From Aquincola agrisoli (GTDB lineage Bacteria > Pseudomonadota > Gammaproteobacteria > Burkholderiales > Burkholderiaceae_C), in contig NZ_JAZIBG010000028.1 in the NCBI RefSeq assembly GCF_036621135.1, positions 558,001-622,000 on the forward strand: 64,000 nucleotides of DNA. The letters run 5' to 3'. The position numbers and the translations under genes are program-made. Below the pieces are notes generated by a model that ran no database searches, was not told the origin of the DNA, and worked only from the letters and a program-made list of their open reading frames with translations. Shown one piece after another: positions 57,661-64,000 of the stretch (position 1 is its first letter; each line of letters begins with the position of its first letter).

Positions 57661-58350
57661 ATGCTGAACGTCACCAACCTGCACACGTCCTACGGCCAAA
57701 GCGAAGCGCTGCACGGCATCGACTTCTCGGCCAAGCGCAACGAGACGGTTGCCATCATGGGCCGCAACGGCATGGGCAAGACCACGCTGTTCAAGAGCCT
57801 GATCGGCGTGCTGCCGCTGAAGGCGGGCACCATCGAAGTCGACGGGCACGACGTATCGAAGCTGGAGAGCTACCAGCGCGTGGCCAAGGGCATCGCCTAC
57901 GTGCCGCAGGGGCGGATGATCTTCCCGACGCTCACGGTCACCGAGAACATCCAGACTGGGCTCGAGAACGCGAAGAGCCAGCGCATCCCCGACGAAATCT
58001 ATGCGCTGTTCCCGGTGCTCTTCGACATGCGCAACCGCAAGGGCGGCAACCTCTCGGGCGGCCAGCAGCAGCAGCTTGCGATCGCGCGGGCGCTGGTGAC
58101 GGACCCCAAGGTGCTGCTGCTCGACGAGCCGACCGAAGGCATCCAGCCTTCGATCATCAAGGACATCGCCCGTGCGCTGAACGAGATCCGCAAGCTGCGC
58201 GAGATCACGATCGTCGTCTCCGAACAGGTGCTGAGTTTTGCGATGGACGTCGCCGACCGCCTGTTCGTCATCGAAGGCGGCCGGCTCGTGCACGAGAGCC
58301 CGCGCGCCGGCATCGACGCCGAGCGCATCAAGCAGTTCCTGTCCGTCTGA
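57661..58350 (+). CDS. urtE: Urea/amide ABC transporter ATP-binding protein 2
   Basis: The 229-residue ATPase has Walker A MGRNGMGKTT, signature LSGGQQQQLAIARAL and Walker B LLLDEPTEGIQPSI; the GIQPSI ending is characteristic of UrtE. It forms the second nucleotide-binding half of the importer. AAAGGA precedes the start by nine bases. Confidence 0.95.
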   Translation: MLNVTNLHTSYGQSEALHGIDFSAKRNETVAIMGRNGMGKTTLFKSLIGVLPLKAGTIEVDGHDVSKLESYQRVAKGIAYVPQGRMIFPTLTVTENIQTGLENAKSQRIPDEIYALFPVLFDMRNRKGGNLSGGQQQQLAIARALVTDPKVLLLDEPTEGIQPSIIKDIARALNEIRKLREITIVVSEQVLSFAMDVADRLFVIEGGRLVHESPRAGIDAERIKQFLSV

Positions 58351-58377
58351 ACGAACGTCAACACGAGGAGCGTGACC

Positions 58378-59604
58378 ATGCCCGAAACCCTGATCAAGGT
58401 CGACCTGAACCAGCCCGCACCCAGCAACGAGAACGTGCACAACCGCTGGCACCCCGACATCCCGATGGCCTGCTGGGTGAAGCCCGGCGACGACTTCATC
58501 CTGGAAACCTACGACTGGACCGGCGGCTTCATCAAGAACAACGACAGCGCCGACGACGTGCGCGACATCGACCTGACCACGGTGCACTACCTGAGCGGCC
58601 CGGTGGGCGTGAAGGGTGCCGAACCGGGCGACCTGCTGGTGGTGGAACTGTTGGACATCGGCGCCAAGCAGGACAGCCTGTGGGGCTTCAACGGCTTCTT
58701 CAGCAAGCAGAACGGCGGCGGCTTCCTGACCGAACACTTCCCGCAGGCGCAGAAGTCGATCTGGGACTTCCACGGCATGTTCACCACTTCGCGCCACGTG
58801 CCGGGCGTGAAGTACGCGGGGCTGATCCACCCCGGCCTGATCGGCTGCCTGCCCGACCCGAAGATGCTGGAGACCTGGAACACGCGCGAGCAGGCGCTGA
58901 TCGATTCCGACCCGGCCACCAGCGGCCTGGCCAACCCGCCCTTCGCGGGCACGGCCCACATGGGCAAGCTCACCGGCGATGCCAAGGCCCAGGCCGCGGC
59001 CACCGGCGCGCGCACCGTGCCGCCGCGCGAACACGGCGGCAACTGCGACATCAAGGACCTGTCGCGCGGCTCGAAGATCTTCTTCCCCGTCTACGTGGAC
59101 GGCGCGGGCCTGTCGGTCGGCGACCTGCACTTCAGCCAGGGCGATGGCGAGATCACCTTCTGCGGCGCGATCGAGATGGCCGGCTGGGTGCACATGAAGG
59201 TCAGCGTCATCAAGGGCGGGATGGCGATGTACGGCATCAAGAACCCGATCTTCAAGCCCAGCCCGATCGTGCCCACGTACAACGACTACGTGATCTTCGA
59301 AGGCATCAGCGTCGACGAGAGCGGCAAGCAGTACTACCTGGACGTGAACGTGGCCTACCGCCAGGCCTGCCTGAACGCGATCGAGTACCTGAAGAAGTTC
59401 GGCTACTCCGGCGCACAGGCGTACAGCATCCTGGGCACGGCGCCGGTGCAGGGCCACATCAGCGGCGTGGTGGACGTGCCCAACGCCTGCGCCACGCTGT
59501 GGCTGCCGACGCAGATCTTCGAGTTCGACATCAACCCGAGCGCGGCCGGGCCGACCAAGTTCCTCGACGGCAGCGTCGACATGCCGCTGTCGCCCGACCT
59601 CTGA
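58378..59604 (+). CDS. fmdA: Formamidase (FmdA type)
   Basis: The 408-residue enzyme matches the FmdA/acetamidase family (NVHNRWHPDIPMACWVKPGD, VHYLSGPVGVKGAEPGDLLV, GNCDIKDLSRGSKIFFPVYV, GDGEITFCGAIEM). It hydrolyses formamide to formate and ammonia in the cytosol; other short amides are possible. The ATG at 58378 is chosen since GAGGAG lies seven bases upstream; a GTG two codons earlier is possible. It follows urtE by 27 bases, so uptake and hydrolysis are cotranscribed. Confidence 0.94.
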   Translation: MPETLIKVDLNQPAPSNENVHNRWHPDIPMACWVKPGDDFILETYDWTGGFIKNNDSADDVRDIDLTTVHYLSGPVGVKGAEPGDLLVVELLDIGAKQDSLWGFNGFFSKQNGGGFLTEHFPQAQKSIWDFHGMFTTSRHVPGVKYAGLIHPGLIGCLPDPKMLETWNTREQALIDSDPATSGLANPPFAGTAHMGKLTGDAKAQAAATGARTVPPREHGGNCDIKDLSRGSKIFFPVYVDGAGLSVGDLHFSQGDGEITFCGAIEMAGWVHMKVSVIKGGMAMYGIKNPIFKPSPIVPTYNDYVIFEGISVDESGKQYYLDVNVAYRQACLNAIEYLKKFGYSGAQAYSILGTAPVQGHISGVVDVPNACATLWLPTQIFEFDINPSAAGPTKFLDGSVDMPLSPDL

Positions 59605-59620
59605 GCACGGGGCCCGACGC

Positions 59621-59962
59621 ATGCCGACCTACGACTACCGCTGCGACCGCTGCGGCCCGTTCGACGCAGTGCGCCGCATCGCCGACCGCGAGCAGCCGCT
59701 GCCCTGTCCGAACTGCGGCGCCGACTCGCCCCGCACCTGGCTGGCCGCGGCGCGGGTGTCCGACATGGACACCGGCCTGCGGCTGGCGATGGAGACGAAC
59801 GAACGCGCCCGGCACGAGCCGCAGCGGTCGAGCGACTACGCGCGGCTGAAGCACCCGTCGGGCTGCGGCTGCTGTTCGGGCGCACGCCGCAGCGCCACGG
59901 TGACAGGCGGCAACGGGAACAAGGCGTTCCCCTCGAAGCGGCCGTGGATGATCAGCCACTGA
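59621..59962 (+). CDS. fmdB: FmdB family zinc-ribbon protein
   Basis: The 113-residue protein has an N-terminal zinc ribbon (YDYRCDRCG and PCPNCG, four Cys) typical of FmdB, and a longer variable tail with SGCGCCSGARR. FmdB was described as a putative regulator of formamidase expression in Methylophilus. It completes the fmd part of the operon and converges on metW. Confidence 0.9.
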   Translation: MPTYDYRCDRCGPFDAVRRIADREQPLPCPNCGADSPRTWLAAARVSDMDTGLRLAMETNERARHEPQRSSDYARLKHPSGCGCCSGARRSATVTGGNGNKAFPSKRPWMISH

Positions 59963-59981
59963 AGGGCCCCAGAGGCAAAGC

Positions 59982-60566
59982 TCAGGCTCGCTCGAACTTG
60001 AACACCGCCACGCTGGCCATCAGGTTCGGCCAGCCGCGCACGACCTTGCCCTGGTGCATGCCGAAGCTGTCGAGGATCGACAGCCCGTTCTTGCGGGCCA
60101 GCACCTCGAAGTCGGCATAGGTGCCGACGCGGATGTTGGGCGTGTCGTACCACTCGTAGGGCAGCGCGCGGGTCACGGGCATGCGGCCGCTCACCACCCG
60201 CAGGCGGTTGGGCCAGTGCGCGAAGTTCGGGAAGCCGACGATGCCGATGCGGCCCACGCGCGCGGTTTCCTGCAGCATCTTCTCGGTGTTGCGCAGGTGC
60301 TGGAGCGTGTCGAGCTGCAGCACCACGTCGAACGAGCGGTCCTCGAACAGCGCGAGGCCTTCCTCGAGGTTGAGCTGCAGCACCTTCACGTCGCGCCGCA
60401 CGCAGGCGGCAACCTTGGCGTCGTCGATCTCCACGCCAAAGCCGCGGCACTGGCGGTGCGTGCGCAGGTGGTCCAGCAACGCACCGTCGCCGCAGCCGAG
60501 GTCGAGCACGCGGCTGCCCACCGGCACCAGCGAGGCGATGACTTCCATGTCCGATCTGTCGCTCAT
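59982..60566 (-). CDS. metW: Methionine biosynthesis protein MetW
   Basis: The 194-residue protein has a SAM-binding methyltransferase-like fold (VLDLGCGDGALLDHL, FGVEIDD, SFDVVLQLDTLQHLRNTEKM) and the MetW sequence GFPNFAHWPNRLRVVSGRMP. MetW partners with MetX and supports homoserine acylation activity in proteobacteria. Its start overlaps the metX stop (ATGA at 60566-60563), and both are under the SAM-II riboswitch. Confidence 0.95.
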   Translation of the reverse strand: MSDRSDMEVIASLVPVGSRVLDLGCGDGALLDHLRTHRQCRGFGVEIDDAKVAACVRRDVKVLQLNLEEGLALFEDRSFDVVLQLDTLQHLRNTEKMLQETARVGRIGIVGFPNFAHWPNRLRVVSGRMPVTRALPYEWYDTPNIRVGTYADFEVLARKNGLSILDSFGMHQGKVVRGWPNLMASVAVFKFERA

Positions 60567-61696
60567 GCCCGCGCCTCCTTGGCCACGTTGTCGAAGTACG
60601 CCCGCAGCACGGCGTGGTAGCGCGGGTCGTCGAGCAGGAAGGCATCGTGGCCGTGCGGCGCGTCGATCTCGGCATAGCTCACGTCGTGCTGGTTGTCGAC
60701 CAGCGCCTTCACGATCTCGCGCGAACGGGCGGGCGAGAAGCGCCAGTCGGTGGTGAAGCTCACGAGCATGAACTTGGCCTGCGCGGCGGCGAAGGCGCGC
60801 GTGAGATCGCCGCCGTGCTCGCGCGCGGGATCGAAGTAATCGAGCGCGCGGGTGATCAGCAGGTAGGTGTTGGCGTCGAAGTACTCGCTGAACTTGTCGC
60901 CCTGGTAGCGCAGGTAGCTCTCGATCTGGAACTCGATGTCCTGCGTGCTGTAGCCCAGTTCGGCGGCGCGCATGCTGCGGCCGAACTTGGCCTCCATCGA
61001 ATCGTCGGACAGGTAGGTGATGTGGCCGATCATCCGGGCCACGCGCAGGCCGCGCTTGGGCAGCACGCCGTGCGCGTAGAAATGGCCGCAGTGGAAGTCG
61101 GGGTCGGTCACGATGGCGCGGCGCGCGACTTCGTTGAACGCGATGTTCTGCGCCGAGAGGTTGGGCGCCGTCGCCACCGCCACGCAGTGCCGCAGCCGCG
61201 CCGGGTGGCGCAGCGACCAGCTCAGCGCCTGCATGCCGCCCAGGCTGCCGCCCAGCACCGCGGCCAGCTGCGTGATGCCCAGGCGGTCGAGCAGGCGGGC
61301 CTGGGCGTCGACCCAGTCCTCGACGGTGACGACCGGGAAGCTCGCGCCGTAGGGCTGGCCGGTGGCCGGATTGGTCTGCATCGGCCCGGTCGAGCCGAAG
61401 CAGGAGCCCGGGTTGTTGATGCCGATGACGAAGAAGCGCTCGGTGTCGAGCGGCTTGCCGGGGCCGACGAGGTTGTCCCACCAGCCTTCGCTGCGCTCCT
61501 GGCCTTCGTACGTGCCGGCCACGTGGTGCGACGCGTTGAGCGCGTGGCACACCAGCACCGCGTTGCTGCGGTCGGCGTTGAGCGTGCCGTAGGTTTCGTA
61601 GACGAGCGTGTAATCGGCGAGCTGCGCCCCGCTTTTCAGCGGCAGCGGCTCGGCGAAGTGCATGCTCTGCGGCGTGACGTGACCAAGGGATGCCAT
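60563..61696 (-). CDS. metX: Homoserine O-acyltransferase (MetX)
   Basis: The 377-residue alpha/beta hydrolase has the nucleophile motif GGSLGGMQALSW, early motif LVCHALNASHHVAG, GSCFGSTGP and the catalytic His in DAPHGHDAF. MetX acylates homoserine (acetyl or succinyl; the donor is not certain from sequence), the first committed step to methionine. Start ATG at 61696 matches family N-termini. There is no good Shine-Dalgarno; the start lies five bases after the U-tract of a terminator hairpin. Confidence 0.95.
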   Translation of the reverse strand: MASLGHVTPQSMHFAEPLPLKSGAQLADYTLVYETYGTLNADRSNAVLVCHALNASHHVAGTYEGQERSEGWWDNLVGPGKPLDTERFFVIGINNPGSCFGSTGPMQTNPATGQPYGASFPVVTVEDWVDAQARLLDRLGITQLAAVLGGSLGGMQALSWSLRHPARLRHCVAVATAPNLSAQNIAFNEVARRAIVTDPDFHCGHFYAHGVLPKRGLRVARMIGHITYLSDDSMEAKFGRSMRAAELGYSTQDIEFQIESYLRYQGDKFSEYFDANTYLLITRALDYFDPAREHGGDLTRAFAAAQAKFMLVSFTTDWRFSPARSREIVKALVDNQHDVSYAEIDAPHGHDAFLLDDPRYHAVLRAYFDNVAKEARA

Positions 61697-61700
61697 CGAA

Positions 61701-61737
61701 AGAAAAACCCGGTGACGCCAAAGAAGCGGACACCGGG
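61701..61737 (-). terminator. Rho-independent-like terminator (attenuator) between the SAM-II aptamer and metX
   Basis: On the minus strand CCCGGTG (61737-61731) pairs with CACCGGG (61714-61708) across a 16-base loop, followed by TTTTTCT. It lies between the SAM-II aptamer and metX and ends five bases before the start codon, so it can act as an attenuator. The 3' arm GGG is also the only Shine-Dalgarno-like sequence, so hairpin formation could block translation too. Confidence 0.7.
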
Positions 61738-61745
61738 CCAGGCAT

Positions 61746-61800
61746 CCCTCTTTAGCTGCATTTGTTGAAGCGCCCGCAATCGGAGAAGCAAATCGGCGCT
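61746..61800 (-). ncRNA. SAM-II riboswitch upstream of metX
   Basis: The minus strand opens AGCGCC, then GATTTG, CCGATTGCGGGCGCT, CAAATG and ends CAGCTAAAGAGGG. AGCGCC pairs with GGCGCT (P1) and ATTTG pairs with CAAAT (pseudoknot P2). The GCTAAAnAGGG ending and loop wording match the known SAM-II aptamer almost base for base. It should turn metXW down when S-adenosylmethionine is plentiful. Confidence 0.88.
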
Positions 61801-61865
61801 GGAGCTGAAGAGTGTACAGCGCACCAGCACACCAGACGGGTCTTGATCCAGCTCCCGCCAAGGAG

Positions 61866-61934
61866 CCGGCTCCGCCGGTCCTTCAGCGGGCGGCCCCCTC
61901 GGGGGGTAGCGAGCGAAGCGAGCTTGGGGGCGCC
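61866..61934. repeat. Burkholderiales-type intergenic repeat
   Basis: The stretch has nested inverted repeats: CCGGCTCCGCCGG, CCCCCTCGGGGGG (61894-61906) and GCGAGCGAAGCGAGC (61909-61923), then TTGGGGGCGCC. This is the layout of a dispersed GC-rich intergenic repeat I associate with Burkholderiales. It lies just downstream of the ABC permease stop and may aid termination. Confidence 0.55.
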
Positions 61935-61935
61935 A

Positions 61936-63084
61936 TCAATCCAGCGTGCGGCGGAAGCGCAGCAGCCCGACAGCCAGCATGGCCGCCGTGAACAACAGCA
62001 GCGGCCACAGGTGCGGCCAGACGTCTGCTGCCGCGTTGCCCTTGAGCATGAGGCCGCGCACCAGCCGCAGGAAGTGTGTCAGCGGCAGCGCCTCGCCCAG
62101 CCATTGCGCCCAGCCGGGCATGCCGCGGAACGGGAACATGAAGCCCGACAGCAGCATCGACGGCAGGAAGAAGAAGAACGTCATCTGCATCGCCTGCATC
62201 TGGCTGCGCGCGACGCTGGAGATGGTGATGCCCACCATCAGGCTGGCGCCGATGAAGGCCAGCGTGCCCAGCATCAGCAGCACCGTCGAGCCGTTGAACG
62301 GCACGCCGAAGACGTGGCGGGCCGCCAGCAGGATGACGGCGACCTGCACCAGGCCGATGGCCACGAAGGGCACGATCTTCCCCACCATCACCTCGAGCGG
62401 CTGCACCGGCGTGGCCAGCAGGTTCTCCATCGTGCCGCGCTCCACCTCGCGCGTGAGGCCGAGCGAGGTCATCATCACCATGGTCATCGTCAGGATGACG
62501 CCCATCAGCCCGGGCACCACGTTGTTCTGCGTGATGCCCTCGGGGTTGTAGCGGCGGTGGATGCGCCACTCGAACGGCACCGCCTGCGTGGAGGGCGCGG
62601 CCGCGGGCAGGTGCCGCAGGTCGTGGCGCAGCGCGCCGGCCGCCAGCTGCTGCACGGCGCCCAGCGCATTGCCGGTGGCGGCGGGGTCGGTGGCGTCGGC
62701 CTCCAGCAGCAGCGCGGGGCGTTCGCCGCGGTCGACCGCGCGGGCGAAGCCGGCCGGCACCGTCAGCACGAACTGCACCTCGCCGCGCGACAGCAGGCGG
62801 TCGGCCTCGCGCTCGCCGATGCCGGCGTGCGTGACGCGGAAGTAGCCGGTGTGCTCCAGCGCCTGCACCAGGCTGCGCGTGTACGGCCCCTGCTCCTGCG
62901 CGACGACGGCGGTGGGCAGGTGGCGCGGGTCGCCGTTGATGGCGAAGCCGAACAGCGCCATCTGGATGATCGGGATGCCGATCATCATCGCGAAGGTGAG
63001 CCGGTCGCGGCGCAGCTGGATGAGGTCCTTCAGGATCACCGCCCACAGCCGGCCGGCGCTGAACGGTTCGCGCGCCTGCTTCAT
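61936..63084 (-). CDS. ABC-2 type transporter permease
   Basis: The 382-residue protein has one N-terminal helix (LTFAMMIGIPIIQMALFGFA), a large periplasmic domain (about 60-175), and five C-terminal helices with the ABC-2 motif LTREVERGTMENLLATPVQP and LLSGFMFPFRGMPGW. It is the YhhJ/YbhS-like half of an exporter of drugs or lipids. The ATG at 63084 overlaps the ATPase stop (ATGA), so the two are coupled. A partner permease or membrane-fusion protein may lie beyond the right edge. Confidence 0.9.
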   Translation of the reverse strand: MKQAREPFSAGRLWAVILKDLIQLRRDRLTFAMMIGIPIIQMALFGFAINGDPRHLPTAVVAQEQGPYTRSLVQALEHTGYFRVTHAGIGEREADRLLSRGEVQFVLTVPAGFARAVDRGERPALLLEADATDPAATGNALGAVQQLAAGALRHDLRHLPAAAPSTQAVPFEWRIHRRYNPEGITQNNVVPGLMGVILTMTMVMMTSLGLTREVERGTMENLLATPVQPLEVMVGKIVPFVAIGLVQVAVILLAARHVFGVPFNGSTVLLMLGTLAFIGASLMVGITISSVARSQMQAMQMTFFFFLPSMLLSGFMFPFRGMPGWAQWLGEALPLTHFLRLVRGLMLKGNAAADVWPHLWPLLLFTAAMLAVGLLRFRRTLD

Positions 63085-64000
63085 GCCATGTTGTCGGCGC
63101 TGCGCCGCGACAGGTGGATGAACAGCTCTTCGAGCGAAGGCGACGCCGTGTGCCACGCGAGGCCGTCACGGCCGCGCCACGGCGCCAGCGCCTCGTCGAG
63201 CGCGCGGGCGTCGACGCCGCTCAGCCGCCACTGGTCGCCCAGGCGCGTGGCGGTTTCGACCGCCGGCACCGCCGACAGCGCAGCCGCAGCCTGCGCGGCA
63301 CCAGGGCCCTCGAGCACGCGGGCAACGAGGCCGCTGTCGGCCAGCAGGGCCTCGGGCGTGCCCAGCGCCAGCAGGCGGCCGTAGGCGATGTAGCCGAGGC
63401 GGTGGCAACGCTCGGCCTCGTCCATGTAGTGGGTGGAGACGAGCACCGTGATGCCGCGCGAGGCGAGCTCGTGGATCTCGGCCCAGAAGGCGCGCCGCGC
63501 GCCGGGGTCGACACCGGCCGTGGGCTCGTCGAGCAGCAGGAGTTGCGGCTCGTGGATCATGCAGCCGGCCAGCGCCAGCCGCTGCTTCCACCCGCCCGAC
63601 AGGCTGCCCGCGAGCTGCGCCGCGCGGGTGGCCAGGCCCAGGCGCTGCAGCGCTTCGTCCACGCGCGCGGCGCGGCGGTCGAGCCCGTACACGCGCGCGA
63701 TGAAGTCGAGGTTCTCGCGGATCGAGAGGTCTTCGTAGAGGCCGAAGCGCTGCGTCATGTAGCCGACGCGGCGCTTGATGGCCGCCGACTCGCGCACGAC
63801 GTCGAAGCCCAGCGTCTGGCCCGCGCCGGCATCGGGCGTCAGCAGGCCGCACATCATGCGGATCGAGGTGGTCTTGCCGGAGCCGTTGGGGCCGAGGAAG
63901 CCGAACACCTCGCCGCGGCGCACCTGCATCGACAGGCCGTCGACCACCGCGCGGCCGCGGTAGCGCTTGGTCAGGCCCTGCACGTCGATGACGAGTGCGT
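63081..64000 (-). CDS. ABC transporter ATP-binding protein, 5' end outside window
   Basis: About 306 codons are visible. Walker A is FGFLGPNGSGKTT, the signature is SLSGGWKQRLALAGCM and Walker B is LLLLDEPTAGVDP, followed by STHYMDEAERCHRLGYI. The frame is still open at the right edge (residues ALVIDVQGLTKRY), so the true start lies outside; GTG at 63983 would be too short. It powers the ABC-2 permease next to it. The SLEELFIHL ending is typical of this exporter ATPase group. Confidence 0.92.
   Translation of the reverse strand, partial: ALVIDVQGLTKRYRGRAVVDGLSMQVRRGEVFGFLGPNGSGKTTSIRMMCGLLTPDAGAGQTLGFDVVRESAAIKRRVGYMTQRFGLYEDLSIRENLDFIARVYGLDRRAARVDEALQRLGLATRAAQLAGSLSGGWKQRLALAGCMIHEPQLLLLDEPTAGVDPGARRAFWAEIHELASRGITVLVSTHYMDEAERCHRLGYIAYGRLLALGTPEALLADSGLVARVLEGPGAAQAAAALSAVPAVETATRLGDQWRLSGVDARALDEALAPWRGRDGLAWHTASPSLEELFIHLSRRSADNMA

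Noticed and set aside
61743..61745. ATG directly after the SAM-II aptamer as the metX start
   Set aside because: It is out of frame with metX and touches the GAGGG sequence with no spacing. The family N-terminus fits the ATG at 61696.
61892..61907. CTACCCCCCGAGGGGG on the minus strand as a further copy of the shared motif
   Set aside because: It belongs to the GC-rich hairpin of the intergenic repeat, and the right arm does not fit GKGTRG.

Overview
The window is very GC-rich (by eye around 70%), gene-dense DNA. The gene content (MetX-MetW pair, Bug/TctC-type binding protein, FmdA-FmdB, urt cluster, YhdP, GlnE) and the intergenic repeats suggest a free-living betaproteobacterium of the order Burkholderiales, perhaps near Rubrivivax, Leptothrix or Methylibium. 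This placement rests on recognition, not on a phylogeny. I see no rRNA, tRNA, CRISPR array, transposase or integrase.

Region 1 (1-16843) is a ten-gene minus-strand block with a divergent regulator. In transcription order it encodes a RoxA-like three-heme c lipoprotein, a TlpA-type thioredoxin, a DUF4266 lipoprotein, a DUF3570 outer-membrane protein, an ApbE-type FMN transferase, an RND/MMPL exporter, a DUF1329 protein, a YCF48-like protein, a DUF1302 outer-membrane protein, and the 5' part of a hydantoinase/oxoprolinase-family (ketone-carboxylase-like) subunit that runs off the left edge. A MalT-type LuxR regulator is divergent from the block. Three promoter regions (before the cytochrome, exporter and hydantoinase genes) share a 16-bp near-palindrome, exactly 17 bp of spacer and a GCCTA element. 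This is the best candidate for an undescribed regulon. The block looks like an envelope system for oxidising, moving and perhaps carboxylating a hydrophobic substrate.

Region 2 (16863-29712) is mostly housekeeping and small-molecule genes: a nitrilase-family hydrolase overlapping yhdP, glnE, a rhombosortase-like protease, DMT, LysE and AI-2E transporters, a GST, an Lrp regulator divergent from LysE, and a small secreted protein.

Region 3 (29894-35692) has an AcoR-like sigma-54 activator, a hipBA toxin-antitoxin pair and a SnoaL-FMO fusion. The FMO upstream region carries a sigma-54-like promoter and an inverted-repeat activator site, so hipBA sits between the regulator and its likely target.

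Region 4 (35712-43643) has a hemerythrin, a LexA-controlled operon (radical SAM protein plus UdgX-type glycosylase), OmpW, an EAL phosphodiesterase with a degenerate GGDEF domain, an Lrp regulator and a Bug-type binding protein.

Region 5 (43647-48210) has thiC behind a TPP riboswitch, a secreted metallo-beta-lactamase-fold hydrolase and a second hipBA pair.

Region 6 (48265-59962) is a nitrogen-acquisition locus. A nucleobase-permease/histidine-kinase/receiver fusion and its LuxR response regulator are divergent from urtABC, a 712-bp repeat-rich insert, urtDE, formamidase fmdA and fmdB. The divergent promoter region carries a perfect TACGTC-N4-GACGTA palindrome.

Region 7 (59982-64000) has metXW behind a SAM-II riboswitch and terminator hairpin, then an ABC-2 exporter whose ATPase gene runs off the right edge.
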